Origin: Proteiniborus sp. DW1
GTDB lineage: Bacteria > Bacillota > Clostridia > Tissierellales > Proteiniboraceae
Direction: 5' to 3'
DNA length: 64,000 bases
Assembly (NCBI RefSeq): GCF_900095305.1
Contig: NZ_FMDO01000036.1
Location: forward strand, 32,419-96,418
The number at the start of each line of letters is the position of its first letter. The stretch's first letter is position 1. This document shows, one piece after another, positions 1 to 9,563 of this stretch. The position numbers and the translations under genes were made by a program. Under the pieces are notes generated by a model. It was not told the DNA's origin. It made no database searches and worked only from the letters and a program-made list of their open reading frames with translations.

Positions 1-85
1 AAACTCCTATAGATACAGACTTAACATATGGGATATATTCGGTAACTATTCGAAGGCCATTGTCCAGTGTTATTTTATTATACAT
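1..85 (-). CDS. M16 family zinc peptidase, N-terminal fragment cut by window edge
   Basis: Only the first 28 codons lie in the window, starting MYNKITLDNGLRIVTEYIPY. This matches the N-terminus of bacterial M16 (processing-peptidase-like, MlpA/YmxG) proteins, in which a short strand with LDNGLRIV precedes the HXXEH zinc site. The zinc site itself is outside the window, so catalysis cannot be confirmed. An AGGAGG ribosome binding site sits just upstream of the ATG. In Bacillus subtilis ymxG (mlpA) follows ylxY directly, and the same order is seen here, which supports the call. Confidence 0.75.
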   Translation of the reverse strand, partial: MYNKITLDNGLRIVTEYIPYVKSVSIGV

Positions 86-152
86 GTTTTCCTCCTAAGC
101 AAATTAGTACTATATTTTATTATAACTTATTGAAATTAGGCTTGAAATGATT

Positions 153-869
153 TCACTTTATTATATCACTTACTGCACCTATTTGATAACCCTTATCCTT
201 TAAATTTTGTATTATTACAGGCAAAGCTTTAACTGTTTCCTCCTTTGGATGCATTAGAACGATTGCTGAGTTGTGATGCTTGCTTATCACTCTATTAATT
301 ATCTTATCTTTTGTACTATCTTTTCTCCAGTCAATTGTATCTATGCTCCACATTATCACCTTATATCCTAATTCATTAGCTGCTTTTATAGTTTCTTTGT
401 TGTATGCACCAGAAGGTGGAGCAAAATATACAGATTTTATCCCTAATATATCAGTTATCACTTTATCCGCTTTATTTATTTCATCTCTGTTATCTTCATA
501 GTTTAGTTTATCATAATCCCTATGAAAGTACCCATGATTTCCTATTTCATGACCATTTTCATATATCTTTTTTAGTAGTTCAGGATTTTTTTCTGCCCAT
601 CTTCCTGTTACAAAAAAGGTTATTTTGATATTATTTTCTCTAAAAATGTCCAGCATTCCAGGTATGCATTCATTTCCCCAATCAACATTGCATGCAAAGG
701 CTATTAATTTTTCATCAATAGTTCCCTTATAGTACACATCATCGATATTGAAGATATCTTTAGCTTTTGAAGAAAAATTAAAGCTCAGCAAAATAATTAA
801 TGCTAAAATTATTATAGCTATTGTAATTGCTATAATTAAAGTTTTGAACCTTATATAGATTATTTTCAT
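153..869 (-). CDS. ylxY: Membrane-anchored polysaccharide deacetylase (YlxY-like)
   Basis: A 238-residue NodB-fold carbohydrate deacetylase. Residues about 8-30 form one hydrophobic membrane anchor or uncleaved signal. The deacetylase core follows: ALACNVDWG-type motif 1 (here AFACNVDWGNEC, with N in place of the first Asp of the usual TFDD/TFD), the metal site GNHGYFHRDY with two His, and an APPSGAYN motif 3. The missing first aspartate is typical of YlxY-like proteins and leaves it uncertain whether the enzyme is active. It lies between pnp and the M16 peptidase gene, as ylxY does in Bacillus. It has its own sigma-A-like promoter behind the pnp terminator. The substrate is not evident; peptidoglycan or spore cortex is an inference. 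Confidence 0.85.
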   Translation of the reverse strand: MKIIYIRFKTLIIAITIAIIILALIILLSFNFSSKAKDIFNIDDVYYKGTIDEKLIAFACNVDWGNECIPGMLDIFRENNIKITFFVTGRWAEKNPELLKKIYENGHEIGNHGYFHRDYDKLNYEDNRDEINKADKVITDILGIKSVYFAPPSGAYNKETIKAANELGYKVIMWSIDTIDWRKDSTKDKIINRVISKHHNSAIVLMHPKEETVKALPVIIQNLKDKGYQIGAVSDIIK

Positions 870-918
870 AAACTTCCTCCTATTCTATAATATGATATAC
901 TATATAAGTATTCTAAGT

Positions 919-947
919 TTTATAAAATATAATAAGAAAAGCTTCAA
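919..947 (-). promoter_or_regulatory. Sigma-A-like promoter for ylxY
   Basis: On the minus strand TTGAAG (947-942) and TATAAA (924-919) are separated by exactly 17 bp. The site lies between the pnp terminator and ylxY, 49 bp ahead of the start codon, so ylxY and the M16 peptidase can be transcribed apart from pnp. Confidence 0.55.
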
Positions 948-988
948 TGAGATCAGTTTCTTGATAAAAAATAAAAAACTTATTATAT

Positions 989-1024
989 AAAAATAAAAAA
1001 GACATAAACCTTTAGGCTCATGTC
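989..1024 (-). terminator. Rho-independent terminator after pnp
   Basis: Read on the minus strand, a 10-bp stem (GACATGAGCC / GGTTTATGTC, two G-T pairs) with a TAAA loop is followed at once by TTTTTTATTT. It lies directly after the pnp stop codon. Confidence 0.85.
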
Positions 1025-1025
1025 C

Positions 1026-3101
1026 TTATTTTTGTTCACCTTCATTCTTTCCTTCGCTAGGTAAAGCATCTTTCCTGGAAAGATTAATTCTACCTTGATT
1101 ATCTATTTCTGTTACCTTTACTAGTATTTCATCTCCAATTGATAATACATCTTCTACCTTGTTAATTCTTTCCTTTGCAATGTTTGATATATGAACTAAA
1201 CCTTCTTTCCCATTTAATACTTCTACAAAAGCTCCAAATGGCATTATTCTAGTTACCTTTCCTAGATATATTTTTCCTATCTCTATCTCTTCAACTATTT
1301 TCTCTATCATTTTCATAGCTTTCTTACCAAACTCTACATTCTCTGCTGCAATAATCACTTTTCCATCATCTTCGATATCAATTTTTACTCCTGTTTCATC
1401 AATAATCTTATTGATTACTTTCCCACCTGGACCAATAATATCTCGTATTTTATCTGGATTTACTGACATTGTAAGGATTCTAGGTGCGTAAGGAGATAGT
1501 TCTTTTCTTGGCTGTGAAATAACCTCACTCATTTTATCAAGTATAAAAAGTCTTCCTATCCTTGCTTTTTCTAATGCATTTTTTAAAATTTCCCTATCAA
1601 TACCAGCTATTTTAATATCCATTTGTATTGCTGTTATACCTTTTTTTGTTCCAGCTACTTTAAAGTCCATATCCCCTAAAAAGTCTTCCATTCCCTGTAT
1701 ATCAGTTAAAATTACTACTTTATCATCTGATTTTATTAATCCCATTGCAATACCAGCTACAGGTGCAGTGATTGGAACCCCAGCATCTAATAAAGCTAAA
1801 GTGCTTCCACAGACACTTGCTTGTGAAGTAGAGCCATTAGAGCTTAGTACTTCTGAGACTAGCCTAATGGTGTAAGGAAACTCATCAACACTAGGAATAA
1901 CAGGTTCTAGAGCTCTTTCAGCTAGAGCACCATGTCCGATCTCCCTTCTTCCAGGTCCTCTTAAGAATCTAGTTTCTCCGACACTAAATGGTGGAAAGTT
2001 ATAGTGATGCATGTATCTTTTTTCTTCTTCTTCACCAAGTCCATCAATAATTTGAACATCTCCTGCAGCTCCTAAGGTTGCAACAGTCAATACTTGAGTT
2101 TGCCCTCTAGTAAATAGTCCTGAACCATGAGTTCTTGGTAATATTCCAACCTCACTAGTAATATTTCGTATTTCATCTACATGTCTATTGTCAGGTCTAA
2201 TTCCTTCTTCAACATTATATAATACTTCTTCAATATCAGCAGTATTATCAGGATATTTTTCAATAAAATATTCAAATGTTTCTTTTTTCACACTATCTAT
2301 ATTATCCTGTCTTTCTTGCTTATCTTCAGTTCTAATAGCTTTTAACATTTTTTCTCTAGCATATTCTGTTATTTCTTTTTCGATTTCCTTGTCAGGTAGG
2401 AATGCTTTATATTCCTTTTTAGGTTTGCCAACTTCTTTTCTAATCTCATTAATAAATTTACATATTTCCTTTATTTCCTCATGTCCTGTCATTATAGCAT
2501 CTAGCATTACAGCTTCATCAATTTCATTTGCCCCAGCTTCAACCATCATAACAGCATCTTCAGTGCCAGCAACTATCAAGCTTAATAATGATTTTTCTCT
2601 TTGATCGCAAGTAGGATTTATTATAAATTTATTATCAATTAAGCCTACTGATACAGAACCAGTGGGTCCATTAAATGGTATATCTGATATAGTTAGTGCA
2701 ATAGATGCCCCTATCATTGAAACAATATCTGGAGTACAGTCCTGATCAACTGATAAAGCTGTTACTATCACTTGGACATCATTTCTAAAATCCTTAGGAA
2801 ATAATGGTCTAATTGGTCTATCAATAAGCCTTGATGTTAATATGGCTTTTTCACTAGGTTTACCTTCTCTCTTAATGAAGCCACCTGGGATTTTCCCAAC
2901 TGCATACAACCTTTCTTCATAATCAACACTCAATGGAAAAAAGTCAATACCTTCTCTGGGTTCTTTTGATGCAGTAGCTGTAGCTAATACTACAGTGTCA
3001 CCATATCTAACTAGACATGAACCTCCAGCCTGCTCGGCGACCTTTCCTATTGTTACAGAAAGCTTTCTTCCACTTATATTAGTTTCAAAAGTTCTCTCCA
3101 T
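1026..3101 (-). CDS. pnp: Polynucleotide phosphorylase
   Basis: This 691-residue protein is the 3'-5' phosphorolytic exoribonuclease of the RNA degradosome. It releases nucleoside diphosphates from RNA using phosphate. Domain order is complete: RNase PH domain 1 (about 10-230), helical linker, RNase PH domain 2 (about 325-545), KH domain with [17 protein letters not shown] (about 555-610), and S1 domain with [16 protein letters not shown] (about 620-680). The sequence [15 protein letters not shown] is the classic second-core signature. Length equals that of the family. The ATG follows a clear AAAGGAGG. It is downstream of rpsO, the arrangement conserved across bacteria, and ends in a strong terminator. 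Confidence 0.98.
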   Translation of the reverse strand: MERTFETNISGRKLSVTIGKVAEQAGGSCLVRYGDTVVLATATASKEPREGIDFFPLSVDYEERLYAVGKIPGGFIKREGKPSEKAILTSRLIDRPIRPLFPKDFRNDVQVIVTALSVDQDCTPDIVSMIGASIALTISDIPFNGPTGSVSVGLIDNKFIINPTCDQREKSLLSLIVAGTEDAVMMVEAGANEIDEAVMLDAIMTGHEEIKEICKFINEIRKEVGKPKKEYKAFLPDKEIEKEITEYAREKMLKAIRTEDKQERQDNIDSVKKETFEYFIEKYPDNTADIEEVLYNVEEGIRPDNRHVDEIRNITSEVGILPRTHGSGLFTRGQTQVLTVATLGAAGDVQIIDGLGEEEEKRYMHHYNFPPFSVGETRFLRGPGRREIGHGALAERALEPVIPSVDEFPYTIRLVSEVLSSNGSTSQASVCGSTLALLDAGVPITAPVAGIAMGLIKSDDKVVILTDIQGMEDFLGDMDFKVAGTKKGITAIQMDIKIAGIDREILKNALEKARIGRLFILDKMSEVISQPRKELSPYAPRILTMSVNPDKIRDIIGPGGKVINKIIDETGVKIDIEDDGKVIIAAENVEFGKKAMKMIEKIVEEIEIGKIYLGKVTRIMPFGAFVEVLNGKEGLVHISNIAKERINKVEDVLSIGDEILVKVTEIDNQGRINLSRKDALPSEGKNEGEQK

Positions 3102-3192
3102 GTTCTACCTCCTTTAATATGTATACTTTATTATATATTAATTATTATTGCCTCGAAAATATAAAAAAAACAAAGTTACCTATAAATTAATA

Positions 3193-3210
3193 GAGCGGGT
3201 ATCCCCGCTC
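3193..3210 (-). terminator. GC-rich hairpin between rpsO and pnp
   Basis: GAGCGGG and CCCGCTC pair perfectly (7 bp) around a 4-base loop a few bases after the rpsO stop codon. No T-run follows directly; the nearest (eight T) comes about 20 bases later. It may be a leaky terminator or an mRNA processing/stability hairpin that separates rpsO from pnp. Confidence 0.55.
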
Positions 3211-3213
3211 CAA

Positions 3214-3483
3214 TTAACGTCTTAAGCCTAATTTCTCTATAAGATTACGATATCTTTCTATATCAGTTTTCTCTAAGTAGTTCTGTAAGCCTCTTCTTTG
3301 ACCTACCATCTTTAACAAACCTCTTCTAGAATGATGATCTTTCTTATGAATCTTTAAGTGCTCATTAAGCTTATTAATTCTGTGTGTTAAAATCGCAATT
3401 TGAACTTCTGGTGACCCTGTATCACCTTCATGTACTCTGTACTCTTCAATAATTCTTGCTTTTTCTTCTTTACTTAAATTCAT
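3214..3483 (-). CDS. rpsO: 30S ribosomal protein S15
   Basis: An 89-residue S15, which binds the 16S rRNA central domain three-way junction early in small-subunit assembly. Family hallmarks are all present: [18 protein letters not shown] near the N-terminus, [19 protein letters not shown] in the middle and the C-terminal [12 protein letters not shown]. Length is exactly that of the family. It has its own promoter and an 80-100 base leader with a long imperfect hairpin, fitting the autogenous control known for S15. A hairpin separates it from pnp. Confidence 0.98.
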   Translation of the reverse strand: MNLSKEEKARIIEEYRVHEGDTGSPEVQIAILTHRINKLNEHLKIHKKDHHSRRGLLKMVGQRRGLQNYLEKTDIERYRNLIEKLGLRR

Positions 3484-3509
3484 TTTTTATCCTCCTTATA
3501 TTATACTAC

Positions 3510-3558
3510 ACCATAAGCCAAGTATACAGTCGAGGCTACAGTAAACTTAGCATATGGT
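3510..3558 (-). promoter_or_regulatory. Candidate rpsO (S15) leader hairpin
   Basis: In the rpsO 5' leader ACCATA (3558-3553) pairs with TATGGT (3515-3510). Between them lie further complementary blocks (AAGT/ACTT and TAC/GTA) around a GC-rich tip, giving one long imperfect hairpin just before the ribosome binding site. S15 represses its own translation through leader structures in many bacteria. The exact S15-binding fold could not be confirmed by eye. Confidence 0.4.
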
Positions 3559-3571
3559 ATTATCAATCCTA

Positions 3572-3600
3572 ATTGTACCATATCAAATATATCTTGTAAA
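3572..3600 (-). promoter_or_regulatory. Sigma-A-like promoter for rpsO (and pnp)
   Basis: On the minus strand TTTACA (3600-3595), a 17-bp spacer and TACAAT (3577-3572) match the -35 and -10 consensus at five of six positions each. The site lies upstream of the leader hairpin in the ribF-rpsO gap. Confidence 0.6.
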
Positions 3601-3634
3601 TATTTATTTTAATATTACATTTTTATCTCCATAT

Positions 3635-4552
3635 TCATCTATCAAGTATAGAGATTTTCTCAATATCTCTCATAACCTGTTTGACTAGTTCGTTTTTATT
3701 AGAAAATTTCTTTTCTTCTCTAATAAACTCTAATAATTGAATATGAACCCTTTTTCCATATATATTTTCATTAAAATTAAGTATATGGGTTTCTATGCTA
3801 AAATCTACATCATTAAAAGTAGGATTACTTCCTATGTTTGTAATACTCAAAAATTCTCTATTATCTATCGATGTAATTGATTTGTAAACACCAAACTTTG
3901 GTATTTGGTACTTTGTATCTGTTTTTAAATTTGCTGTGGCAAAACCTAACCCTTTTCCTCTGCCTTTTCCTTTGACAATAGTGCCATTTATAGCAAATGG
4001 TCTTCCAAGTAGAATATTAGCTTCCTCAATAAGTCCATCTTTAATTAACTCCCTTATATTTGAACTACTTATTATCTTATTATTACTGGTAATGGGGTCT
4101 ATGATCATTACTTCAAAGCCAAACTCTTTACCTGCTTTTATTAAAAAATCTCCATTACCTTGAGCTTTATGACCAAATTTATAATCAAACCCTATTACGA
4201 CAAACTTTGCATGTAACTGATCCACAAGTATTTTTTTTACAAAATCATAGGGTGACATACGCATTATCTCTTTAGTAAAATCAGTTAAATATAATATCTC
4301 GATCCCGATTTTTTCAAATAACAAGATTTTCTGCTCATTGCTCATAAGCAGATTGTTTGTTTTATTAGTTTTAAAGTTAACTAGTGATTCATTGTTAAAT
4401 GTAAAAACAGACTTAGTTAGGCCCTTTTCTTCTGCATTCTTCATCATTTCTTTTATTAAATACTGATGTCCTAGATGGAAACCATCAAAATTTCCAAGAG
4501 CTACAGCTGTATATTTATTAATAGATGTATTGCAGTCATGCAAGATTTTCAT
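3635..4552 (-). CDS. ribF: Bifunctional riboflavin kinase / FAD synthetase
   Basis: A 305-residue two-domain enzyme that converts riboflavin to FMN and then to FAD. The N-terminal nucleotidyltransferase part (about 1-180) carries ALGNFDGFHLGHQYLI, the HxGH adenylyltransferase motif, and later ISSSNIRELI. The C-terminal flavokinase part (about 182-300) shows GRPFAINGTIVKGKGRGKGL followed by ATANL. Both halves are complete. It lies 12 bp after truB with an AAAGGTGAT ribosome binding site, in the conserved truB-ribF-rpsO order. No FMN riboswitch was seen. Confidence 0.96.
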   Translation of the reverse strand: MKILHDCNTSINKYTAVALGNFDGFHLGHQYLIKEMMKNAEEKGLTKSVFTFNNESLVNFKTNKTNNLLMSNEQKILLFEKIGIEILYLTDFTKEIMRMSPYDFVKKILVDQLHAKFVVIGFDYKFGHKAQGNGDFLIKAGKEFGFEVMIIDPITSNNKIISSSNIRELIKDGLIEEANILLGRPFAINGTIVKGKGRGKGLGFATANLKTDTKYQIPKFGVYKSITSIDNREFLSITNIGSNPTFNDVDFSIETHILNFNENIYGKRVHIQLLEFIREEKKFSNKNELVKQVMRDIEKISILDR

Positions 4553-4564
4553 TGTCTATCACCT

Positions 4565-5470
4565 TTATATAAAAACTTTATCCATTTTTAAAATAGTACC
4601 TTCAGCAGTTTCTTCAACTAGCCCCATTCCAATAAATATATCATCGCAGTATACCCGTATTTCGCCTCTGTGACTTTCACTATTAAATTTATAGTTATGG
4701 TCACTTAACTTTATTTTTCCACCGTTTTTCAAGATATCATAGAACTTTTGATCAAGCTTAACAAGCTTATGATGTTTAAGTACACTATCTAGAGGCATCA
4801 TAATACTACTTAATCTACCATTAGAAATATATTCTTCTATTTCCTCGATGGTATAGGCATTTTCAATTTTGAAGTCTCCTACTTGAGTTCTTACTAAAAA
4901 TGTCATACAGCCTAAACTCCCTAGTCTTTTACCTATATCGTTACATAATGTTCGTATATAAGTCCCCTTTGAACATTCGACATCAAAAAGTACTCTCTTA
5001 TTATCATAATTTTTTATAATTGAAATATTATGGATAATTATTTCCCTAGGTTTTCTTTCTACAGTTTTCCCTTCTCTAGCAAGCTCATATAATTTTTTCC
5101 CATTATGTTTTAATGCAGAATACATAGGAGGTATCTGTTGAATTTTGCCTTTAAATTCATTAAATACTTGTTCAAGTTCATCAGAGGTAATATCTGGTAT
5201 AGCCTTCCTATTTATAATTTCTCCATATTTATCTTGAGTATCTGTTTCATAACCAAGGGTTAGTTCGGCTCTATACGATTTACTAAAGTCATCAAAATAT
5301 TGAACAACCCTTGTAGCTTTTCCTATACAAATAGGCAGCACACCAGCTGCATTTGGATCCAAGGTGCCAGTGTGCCCTACCCTTTTAATTTTTAATTTTT
5401 TCCTAATAAAATTTACAATGTCATGAGATGTCATACCCGGCGGTTTTAAAACATTAATAATCCCATTCAT
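4565..5470 (-). CDS. truB: tRNA pseudouridine-55 synthase
   Basis: About 301 residues. The enzyme converts U55 of the tRNA T-loop to pseudouridine. Family motifs are GIINVLKPPGMTSHDIV at the N-terminus, the catalytic-Asp motif VGHTGTLDPNAAGVLPICIG, and CSKGTYIRTLCNDIG. The start was placed at 5470 rather than 5488, because AGGTGAT lies just before this ATG and the protein then begins MNGIINVLKPPG as usual; the longer form adds six unconserved residues that overlap the preceding gene. It sits 4 bp after nrnA. Confidence 0.97.
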   Translation of the reverse strand: MNGIINVLKPPGMTSHDIVNFIRKKLKIKRVGHTGTLDPNAAGVLPICIGKATRVVQYFDDFSKSYRAELTLGYETDTQDKYGEIINRKAIPDITSDELEQVFNEFKGKIQQIPPMYSALKHNGKKLYELAREGKTVERKPREIIIHNISIIKNYDNKRVLFDVECSKGTYIRTLCNDIGKRLGSLGCMTFLVRTQVGDFKIENAYTIEEIEEYISNGRLSSIMMPLDSVLKHHKLVKLDQKFYDILKNGGKIKLSDHNYKFNSESHRGEIRVYCDDIFIGMGLVEETAEGTILKMDKVFI

Positions 5471-5474
5471 ATAA

Positions 5475-6452
5475 TCACCTGAGTGCATTTTTTATTTCTT
5501 TTAATACTAATATTTTTCCTTCTTCTATACTAGTGTATATTGTACATCCTGAAGCTTTCTTATGTCCTCCACCATTGAAGTTCTTTGCAATAGCTGATAC
5601 ATCAACATAGTTTTTTGACCTAAAACCAACTTTCACAACATTATCTTCAATCTCTTTAAATATACAAGCAATTTCTATACCGTCAATATCTCTAATAAAG
5701 TCAATTATATTATCTCCATCACTCATTGTTGCATTGCAGCTTTGTAGCATTTGTCTAGTTACATTGACTAAAGCTATTTTCCCTTCTTCTAATATTTCCA
5801 TAGTACTAAGGCTTGCCATGAGTAGCTTTGTCTTTTCAATACTTCTACTCTGATATAAATTTACATTAATAAAATTAATATCTATACCTATATTAAGTAG
5901 TTTAGAAGCTATTATATGAGTAGTAGGTGAGGTATTGTCATATTTGAAGCTTCCTGTATCAGAAGATATAGCTACATAAAGTGATGTGGCAATATCTTTA
6001 TCTATATTGACACTCATAAATTCTAAAATCTCGTAAATTATTTCTCCAGTAGAACTAGCATCTGGATCAATTATGTTTATGTTGCCAAACTTAGTGTTAG
6101 TTATATGGTGATCTATATTGATAATAGAATCTATAGATTTTAAAACTGTTTTTTCTATCCCAATTCGTTCTAAATCTCCACAATCTAATGCAATTAACGT
6201 TTTAATTTTATTATCAGGAATTTCTTTTTGAATCAAATCTACTCCTGGAAGAAATGAAAGATTTCTAGGTATTTCATCGGGTATGAACATAGTTATATTG
6301 TCATAGCCATTTCTCTTAAGAGCTAGACCTAAAGCTAATACAGAGCCTATACTATCTCCATCAGGATTAACATGAGAAGTAATGCATATACTATTATTCT
6401 TTTCAATTTTAGAGAGTGCTTCTCTTAAAAGCATTTCTCTATTATTAGTCAT
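5475..6452 (-). CDS. nrnA: DHH-family phosphoesterase, nanoRNase/pAp phosphatase
   Basis: About 325 residues with the DHH-DHHA1 layout of NrnA (YtqI), which hydrolyses 2-5-mer RNA and dephosphorylates pAp. Metal-binding motifs are HVNPDGDSIGS (about 27-37), ALDCGD, and INIDHHITN. The DHHA1 substrate site shows FRSKNYVDVSAIA and the terminal GGGHKKASGC. The ATG at 6452 follows AAAGGAAG at good distance and overlaps the rbfA stop by 8 bp (ATGACTAA); a GTG six bases upstream is the alternative start. A rbfA-nrnA-truB order is common in Clostridia. Confidence 0.93.
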   Translation of the reverse strand: MTNNREMLLREALSKIEKNNSICITSHVNPDGDSIGSVLALGLALKRNGYDNITMFIPDEIPRNLSFLPGVDLIQKEIPDNKIKTLIALDCGDLERIGIEKTVLKSIDSIINIDHHITNTKFGNINIIDPDASSTGEIIYEILEFMSVNIDKDIATSLYVAISSDTGSFKYDNTSPTTHIIASKLLNIGIDINFINVNLYQSRSIEKTKLLMASLSTMEILEEGKIALVNVTRQMLQSCNATMSDGDNIIDFIRDIDGIEIACIFKEIEDNVVKVGFRSKNYVDVSAIAKNFNGGGHKKASGCTIYTSIEEGKILVLKEIKNALR

Positions 6453-6822
6453 CTTCACTACTTCCTTTATTACTATTGCTATCTTTCACTTCATTTAACA
6501 ATTTTGAAATTTTAAAACCATGTTCAATTGATTTATCTAGATAAAATAATGGTTCTGGTGTATATCTTAAGTTTAAATTTTCACCTATTTCTTTCCTGAT
6601 AAAGCCTTTCCCGCTTTCCAGCCCTTTTAATGTCTCCTCTCTACTACTTTCATCTCCTAGGACGCTTATATAAATCTTTGCATATCTTAAATCCCTAGTT
6701 ACTTCCACTTCTGTGACACTTGTCATAGGAGAGATTCTAGGATCTTTTAACTCTGTCATTATAGCATTACTAACTATCCTTTTTATTTCTTCAGAAATCC
6801 TTCCTAAACGTTTTATACTCAT
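6445..6822 (-). CDS. rbfA: 30S ribosome-binding factor A
   Basis: About 125 residues. RbfA is a KH-fold assembly factor that binds 30S precursors near the 5' end of 16S rRNA. The conserved RLGRISEEIKRIVSNAI start, the DPRI sequence (LKDPRISPMTSVTEVEV), LRYAKIYISVLG and the RYTPEPLFYLDKSIEHG tail are all present. The start is placed at the ATG at 6822, six bases after AGGTGA; a GTG nine bases upstream would overlap that ribosome binding site. It lies between infB and nrnA, overlapping the latter. Confidence 0.96.
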   Translation of the reverse strand: MSIKRLGRISEEIKRIVSNAIMTELKDPRISPMTSVTEVEVTRDLRYAKIYISVLGDESSREETLKGLESGKGFIRKEIGENLNLRYTPEPLFYLDKSIEHGFKISKLLNEVKDSNSNKGSSEDD

Positions 6823-6863
6823 AGAAGTCACCTATCCTTTTTCCTTTATGCATTACTAACAAT

Positions 6864-8948
6864 TTATCTTTTTATTTCCTCTAAGGTAAAAGCTTCTATT
6901 ACATCTCCTTCTTTTAGGTCATTATAGCCTTCTATACCCAAGCCACCTTCGTATCCAGTAGCTATTTCCCTAACATCATCTTTAAATCTCTTCAATGAAG
7001 AAATATTTCCTTCATGAATAACTACATTATCCCTTAAAAGTCTTACTTTAGCATTTCTTAGTATTTTACCTTGTTGTATATATATTCCTGCTACCATGCC
7101 AACATTTGGCACTTTAAATGTAGCTCTGACCTCAGCCCTACCAAGTATTACTTCTTTATATTCTGGTGCAAGCATACCTTTAATTGCAGCTTCAATATCC
7201 TCAATAGCATTGTATATTACTCTATATGTTCTTACATCTACATTTTCTCTATTTGCAATGTCCATTGCAGTATTAGTTGGTCTAACATTAAAGCCAATAA
7301 CTATGGCATTTGAGGCAGATGCCAGCATAATATCACTCTCAGTTATAGCTCCAACTCCTCCATGGATTGGGTTTACTTTTACCTCATCTATACTCAACTT
7401 TTCCAATGATTGTTTCACTGCTTCTATAGACCCCTTCACATCTGCCTTTATAATAATATTTAAATCCTTTACTTCGCCTTGTTTAATTCTCTCAAATAGA
7501 TCGTCTAAAGAAACCTTTTGAGTAACTTTTAGTTGTTCACTTCTAATAGCCTCTTTATTACGTTCAGCTATTTCCCGTGCTTTTTTATCATCTTCTACTG
7601 CATAAAGGGATTCTCCTGCCTCTGGAACTTCAGATAGTCCAAGTATTTCCACTGGCATAGAAGGACCAGCCTTTTTTACTCTTTTTCCTTTATCATCGAG
7701 CATCGCTCTAACTTTTCCATAGGCTACTCCAGAAACTACTGAATCTCCAACACTAAGTGTACCCTTTTGTACTAACACTGTTGCAACTGGACCTCTTCCT
7801 TTATCTAATTTAGCTTCTATTATCGTTCCAACTGCATTCCTATTAGGATTAGCCTTTAACTCTTGCATTTCAGCTACTAATAATACCATCTCTAATAATT
7901 CATCTATTCCAATTCTTTTAAGAGCAGACACAGGAACAAATATTGTGTCTCCACCCCATTCTTCAGGTACTAAGCCATGCTCTGTTAATTCTTGTTTAAC
8001 TCTATCAGGATTAGCCTCTTCTTTATCAGTTTTATTTACTGCGACTATTATTGGCACATTTGCTGCCTTAGCATGATTTAAAGCCTCTATAGTTTGAGGC
8101 ATTACACCATCATCTGCAGCTACTACAAGTATTGCTATATCTGTTATTTGTGCACCCCTTGCTCTCATGGAAGTAAAAGCTTCGTGACCAGGTGTGTCTA
8201 AGAAAACAACTTTTTTATTATTTACTGTTACAGTCGATGCTCCTATATGTTGTGTTATCCCTCCTGCTTCTTTTTGAGTAACACGAGTTTCTCTTATAGC
8301 ATCTAATAAAGAAGTCTTCCCATGGTCTACGTGTCCCATAACTGTAACAACTGGAGGCCTAAGCTTTAAGCTCTCCTCAGGATCCTCGCTATCTAAAAAA
8401 TCGTCGTAAATTGAATTTTCCTGTTCTGTAACTTGCTTGTTTAGTTTTAATTCACAGTTAAATTCTGAGGCAACAATACTTGCTGCATCAAAATCAATTT
8501 CTTGGTTTATACCAGCCATAACTCCTAAAGCAATCAATTTAGAGATTACTTGGTTAGAACTTACACCCACCTTCTCAGCTAAATCTTTAACTATAATTTT
8601 ATTATCTACTTCAATAATCTTAATCTCTTTATTAGTCAATCGTTCCTTATCCTTTTCTTTATTTACCTTAGTATTTTCTTCACGTTTTTTAGTTTTCTTA
8701 GGCTTTGAAGAAGAAGCCTTCTTTTCATAAAAATCTTCATTAGTATCATCATAACTTTCTATATCTTCATCTTCGTCTTTTTTACTAGACTCTTCTTTGA
8801 TATATTCCTTAAGTAGCTCAGCTTCTTCCTTATCCACAGAGCTCATATGGCTTCCAACCTTCACATTTAATTCATCTAACTTATCCATTAATTCTTTAGT
8901 TGATATTCCTATTTCTTTTGCTAATTCATATATTCTTATTTTAGTCAA
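6864..8948 (-). CDS. infB: Translation initiation factor IF-2
   Basis: About 694 residues. IF-2 is the GTPase that brings fMet-tRNA to the 30S subunit and promotes 50S joining. Two IF2_N modules appear (about 1-50 and 110-160), separated by a charged, Lys/Glu/Asp-rich linker. GTPase motifs follow: [11 protein letters not shown] (G1), GGITQHIGA (G2), DTPGHEAF (G3), NKTD (G4) and SAL (G5). Domains II-IV complete the protein. The likely start is TTG at 8948, giving [14 protein letters not shown], because GGGGGTG lies six bases before it. A TTG five codons upstream has no such site. It follows the L7Ae-family gene by 16 bp. Confidence 0.97.
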   Translation of the reverse strand: MTKIRIYELAKEIGISTKELMDKLDELNVKVGSHMSSVDKEEAELLKEYIKEESSKKDEDEDIESYDDTNEDFYEKKASSSKPKKTKKREENTKVNKEKDKERLTNKEIKIIEVDNKIIVKDLAEKVGVSSNQVISKLIALGVMAGINQEIDFDAASIVASEFNCELKLNKQVTEQENSIYDDFLDSEDPEESLKLRPPVVTVMGHVDHGKTSLLDAIRETRVTQKEAGGITQHIGASTVTVNNKKVVFLDTPGHEAFTSMRARGAQITDIAILVVAADDGVMPQTIEALNHAKAANVPIIVAVNKTDKEEANPDRVKQELTEHGLVPEEWGGDTIFVPVSALKRIGIDELLEMVLLVAEMQELKANPNRNAVGTIIEAKLDKGRGPVATVLVQKGTLSVGDSVVSGVAYGKVRAMLDDKGKRVKKAGPSMPVEILGLSEVPEAGESLYAVEDDKKAREIAERNKEAIRSEQLKVTQKVSLDDLFERIKQGEVKDLNIIIKADVKGSIEAVKQSLEKLSIDEVKVNPIHGGVGAITESDIMLASASNAIVIGFNVRPTNTAMDIANRENVDVRTYRVIYNAIEDIEAAIKGMLAPEYKEVILGRAEVRATFKVPNVGMVAGIYIQQGKILRNAKVRLLRDNVVIHEGNISSLKRFKDDVREIATGYEGGLGIEGYNDLKEGDVIEAFTLEEIKR

Positions 8949-8964
8949 ACTATGCACCCCCAAT

Positions 8965-9279
8965 TTATTTACAGGTGGTAATTTTATCTATAATTTTTAA
9001 TAAAGCTTTTGAAAATGCTTCATCATTTACTGATATCACAGAGGTGAGCCCTTTTCCAATAGACTCCCCAAGTTCTACTTTTTGACCTATTTCAAGGTAT
9101 CTAATATTTTTTTGATTACATATACTCTGAAATTTAGATTTTGTATTATCTGAAGCATCTGAAGCAATAATTAACAATTTAGACTTTCTTTCTTTTAATG
9201 ATTGAATACAACCCATCTCACCTGATATTATAAGCCCAGCTTTCCTACCGATACCGAGCATTGATAATAGTTTTTTCAT
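8965..9279 (-). CDS. rplGA: L7Ae/L30e-family ribosomal protein (YlxQ-like)
   Basis: A 104-residue member of the L7Ae/L30e/S12e/Gadd45 family, known in Bacillus as YlxQ or RplGA, a kink-turn RNA binder. Visible features are [18 protein letters not shown] near the N-terminus and [16 protein letters not shown] in the core, the usual KAG...G and DAS landmarks. The ATG directly abuts the rnpM stop (TAGATG), so translation is probably coupled. It stands in the standard nusA-rnpM-rplGA-infB order. Its precise RNA target here is unknown. Confidence 0.9.
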   Translation of the reverse strand: MKKLLSMLGIGRKAGLIISGEMGCIQSLKERKSKLLIIASDASDNTKSKFQSICNQKNIRYLEIGQKVELGESIGKGLTSVISVNDEAFSKALLKIIDKITTCK

Positions 9280-9540
9280 CTACTCTATCTCCTTAAACAA
9301 GTCATCATAAATCTTGTCAGGAATTTCAACCTCTAATGCTTTATTCAGTCTTTTGGTTTTTATTGCTTTTTCTAAACAGTCACTAGTTTTGCAGATATAA
9401 GCTCCGCGTCCATTTGCTTTTCCTGTTAAATCAACAAATATCTCTCCATCTTTATTTTTAACAATTCTTATTAATTCACGTTTGGGCTTCCCCTCAGAGC
9501 AGCCTAAACATTTTCTAAGAGGTATCTTTTTCACCTTCAA
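9280..9540 (-). CDS. rnpM: RNase P modulator RnpM (YlxR, DUF448)
   Basis: An 86-residue YlxR/DUF448 protein. It has the signature RKCLGCSEGKPKRELIRIVK, the GRGAYIC loop with C-L-x-K-A (SDCLEKAIK) and a basic surface fitting RNA binding. In Bacillus YlxR was shown to bind RNase P RNA and was renamed RnpM. The start is a TTG at 9540, well spaced from AGGGGTGA; a GTG two codons later is possible but too far from that site. It sits between nusA and rplGA. Confidence 0.92.
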   Translation of the reverse strand: MKVKKIPLRKCLGCSEGKPKRELIRIVKNKDGEIFVDLTGKANGRGAYICKTSDCLEKAIKTKRLNKALEVEIPDKIYDDLFKEIE

Positions 9541-9563
9541 CTTCTATCACCCCTTAACAAGTA

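Noticed and set aside
3484..3634. FMN riboswitch near ribF
   Set aside because: No RFN-element blocks were seen in the gaps on either side of ribF; the hairpin found belongs to the rpsO leader.
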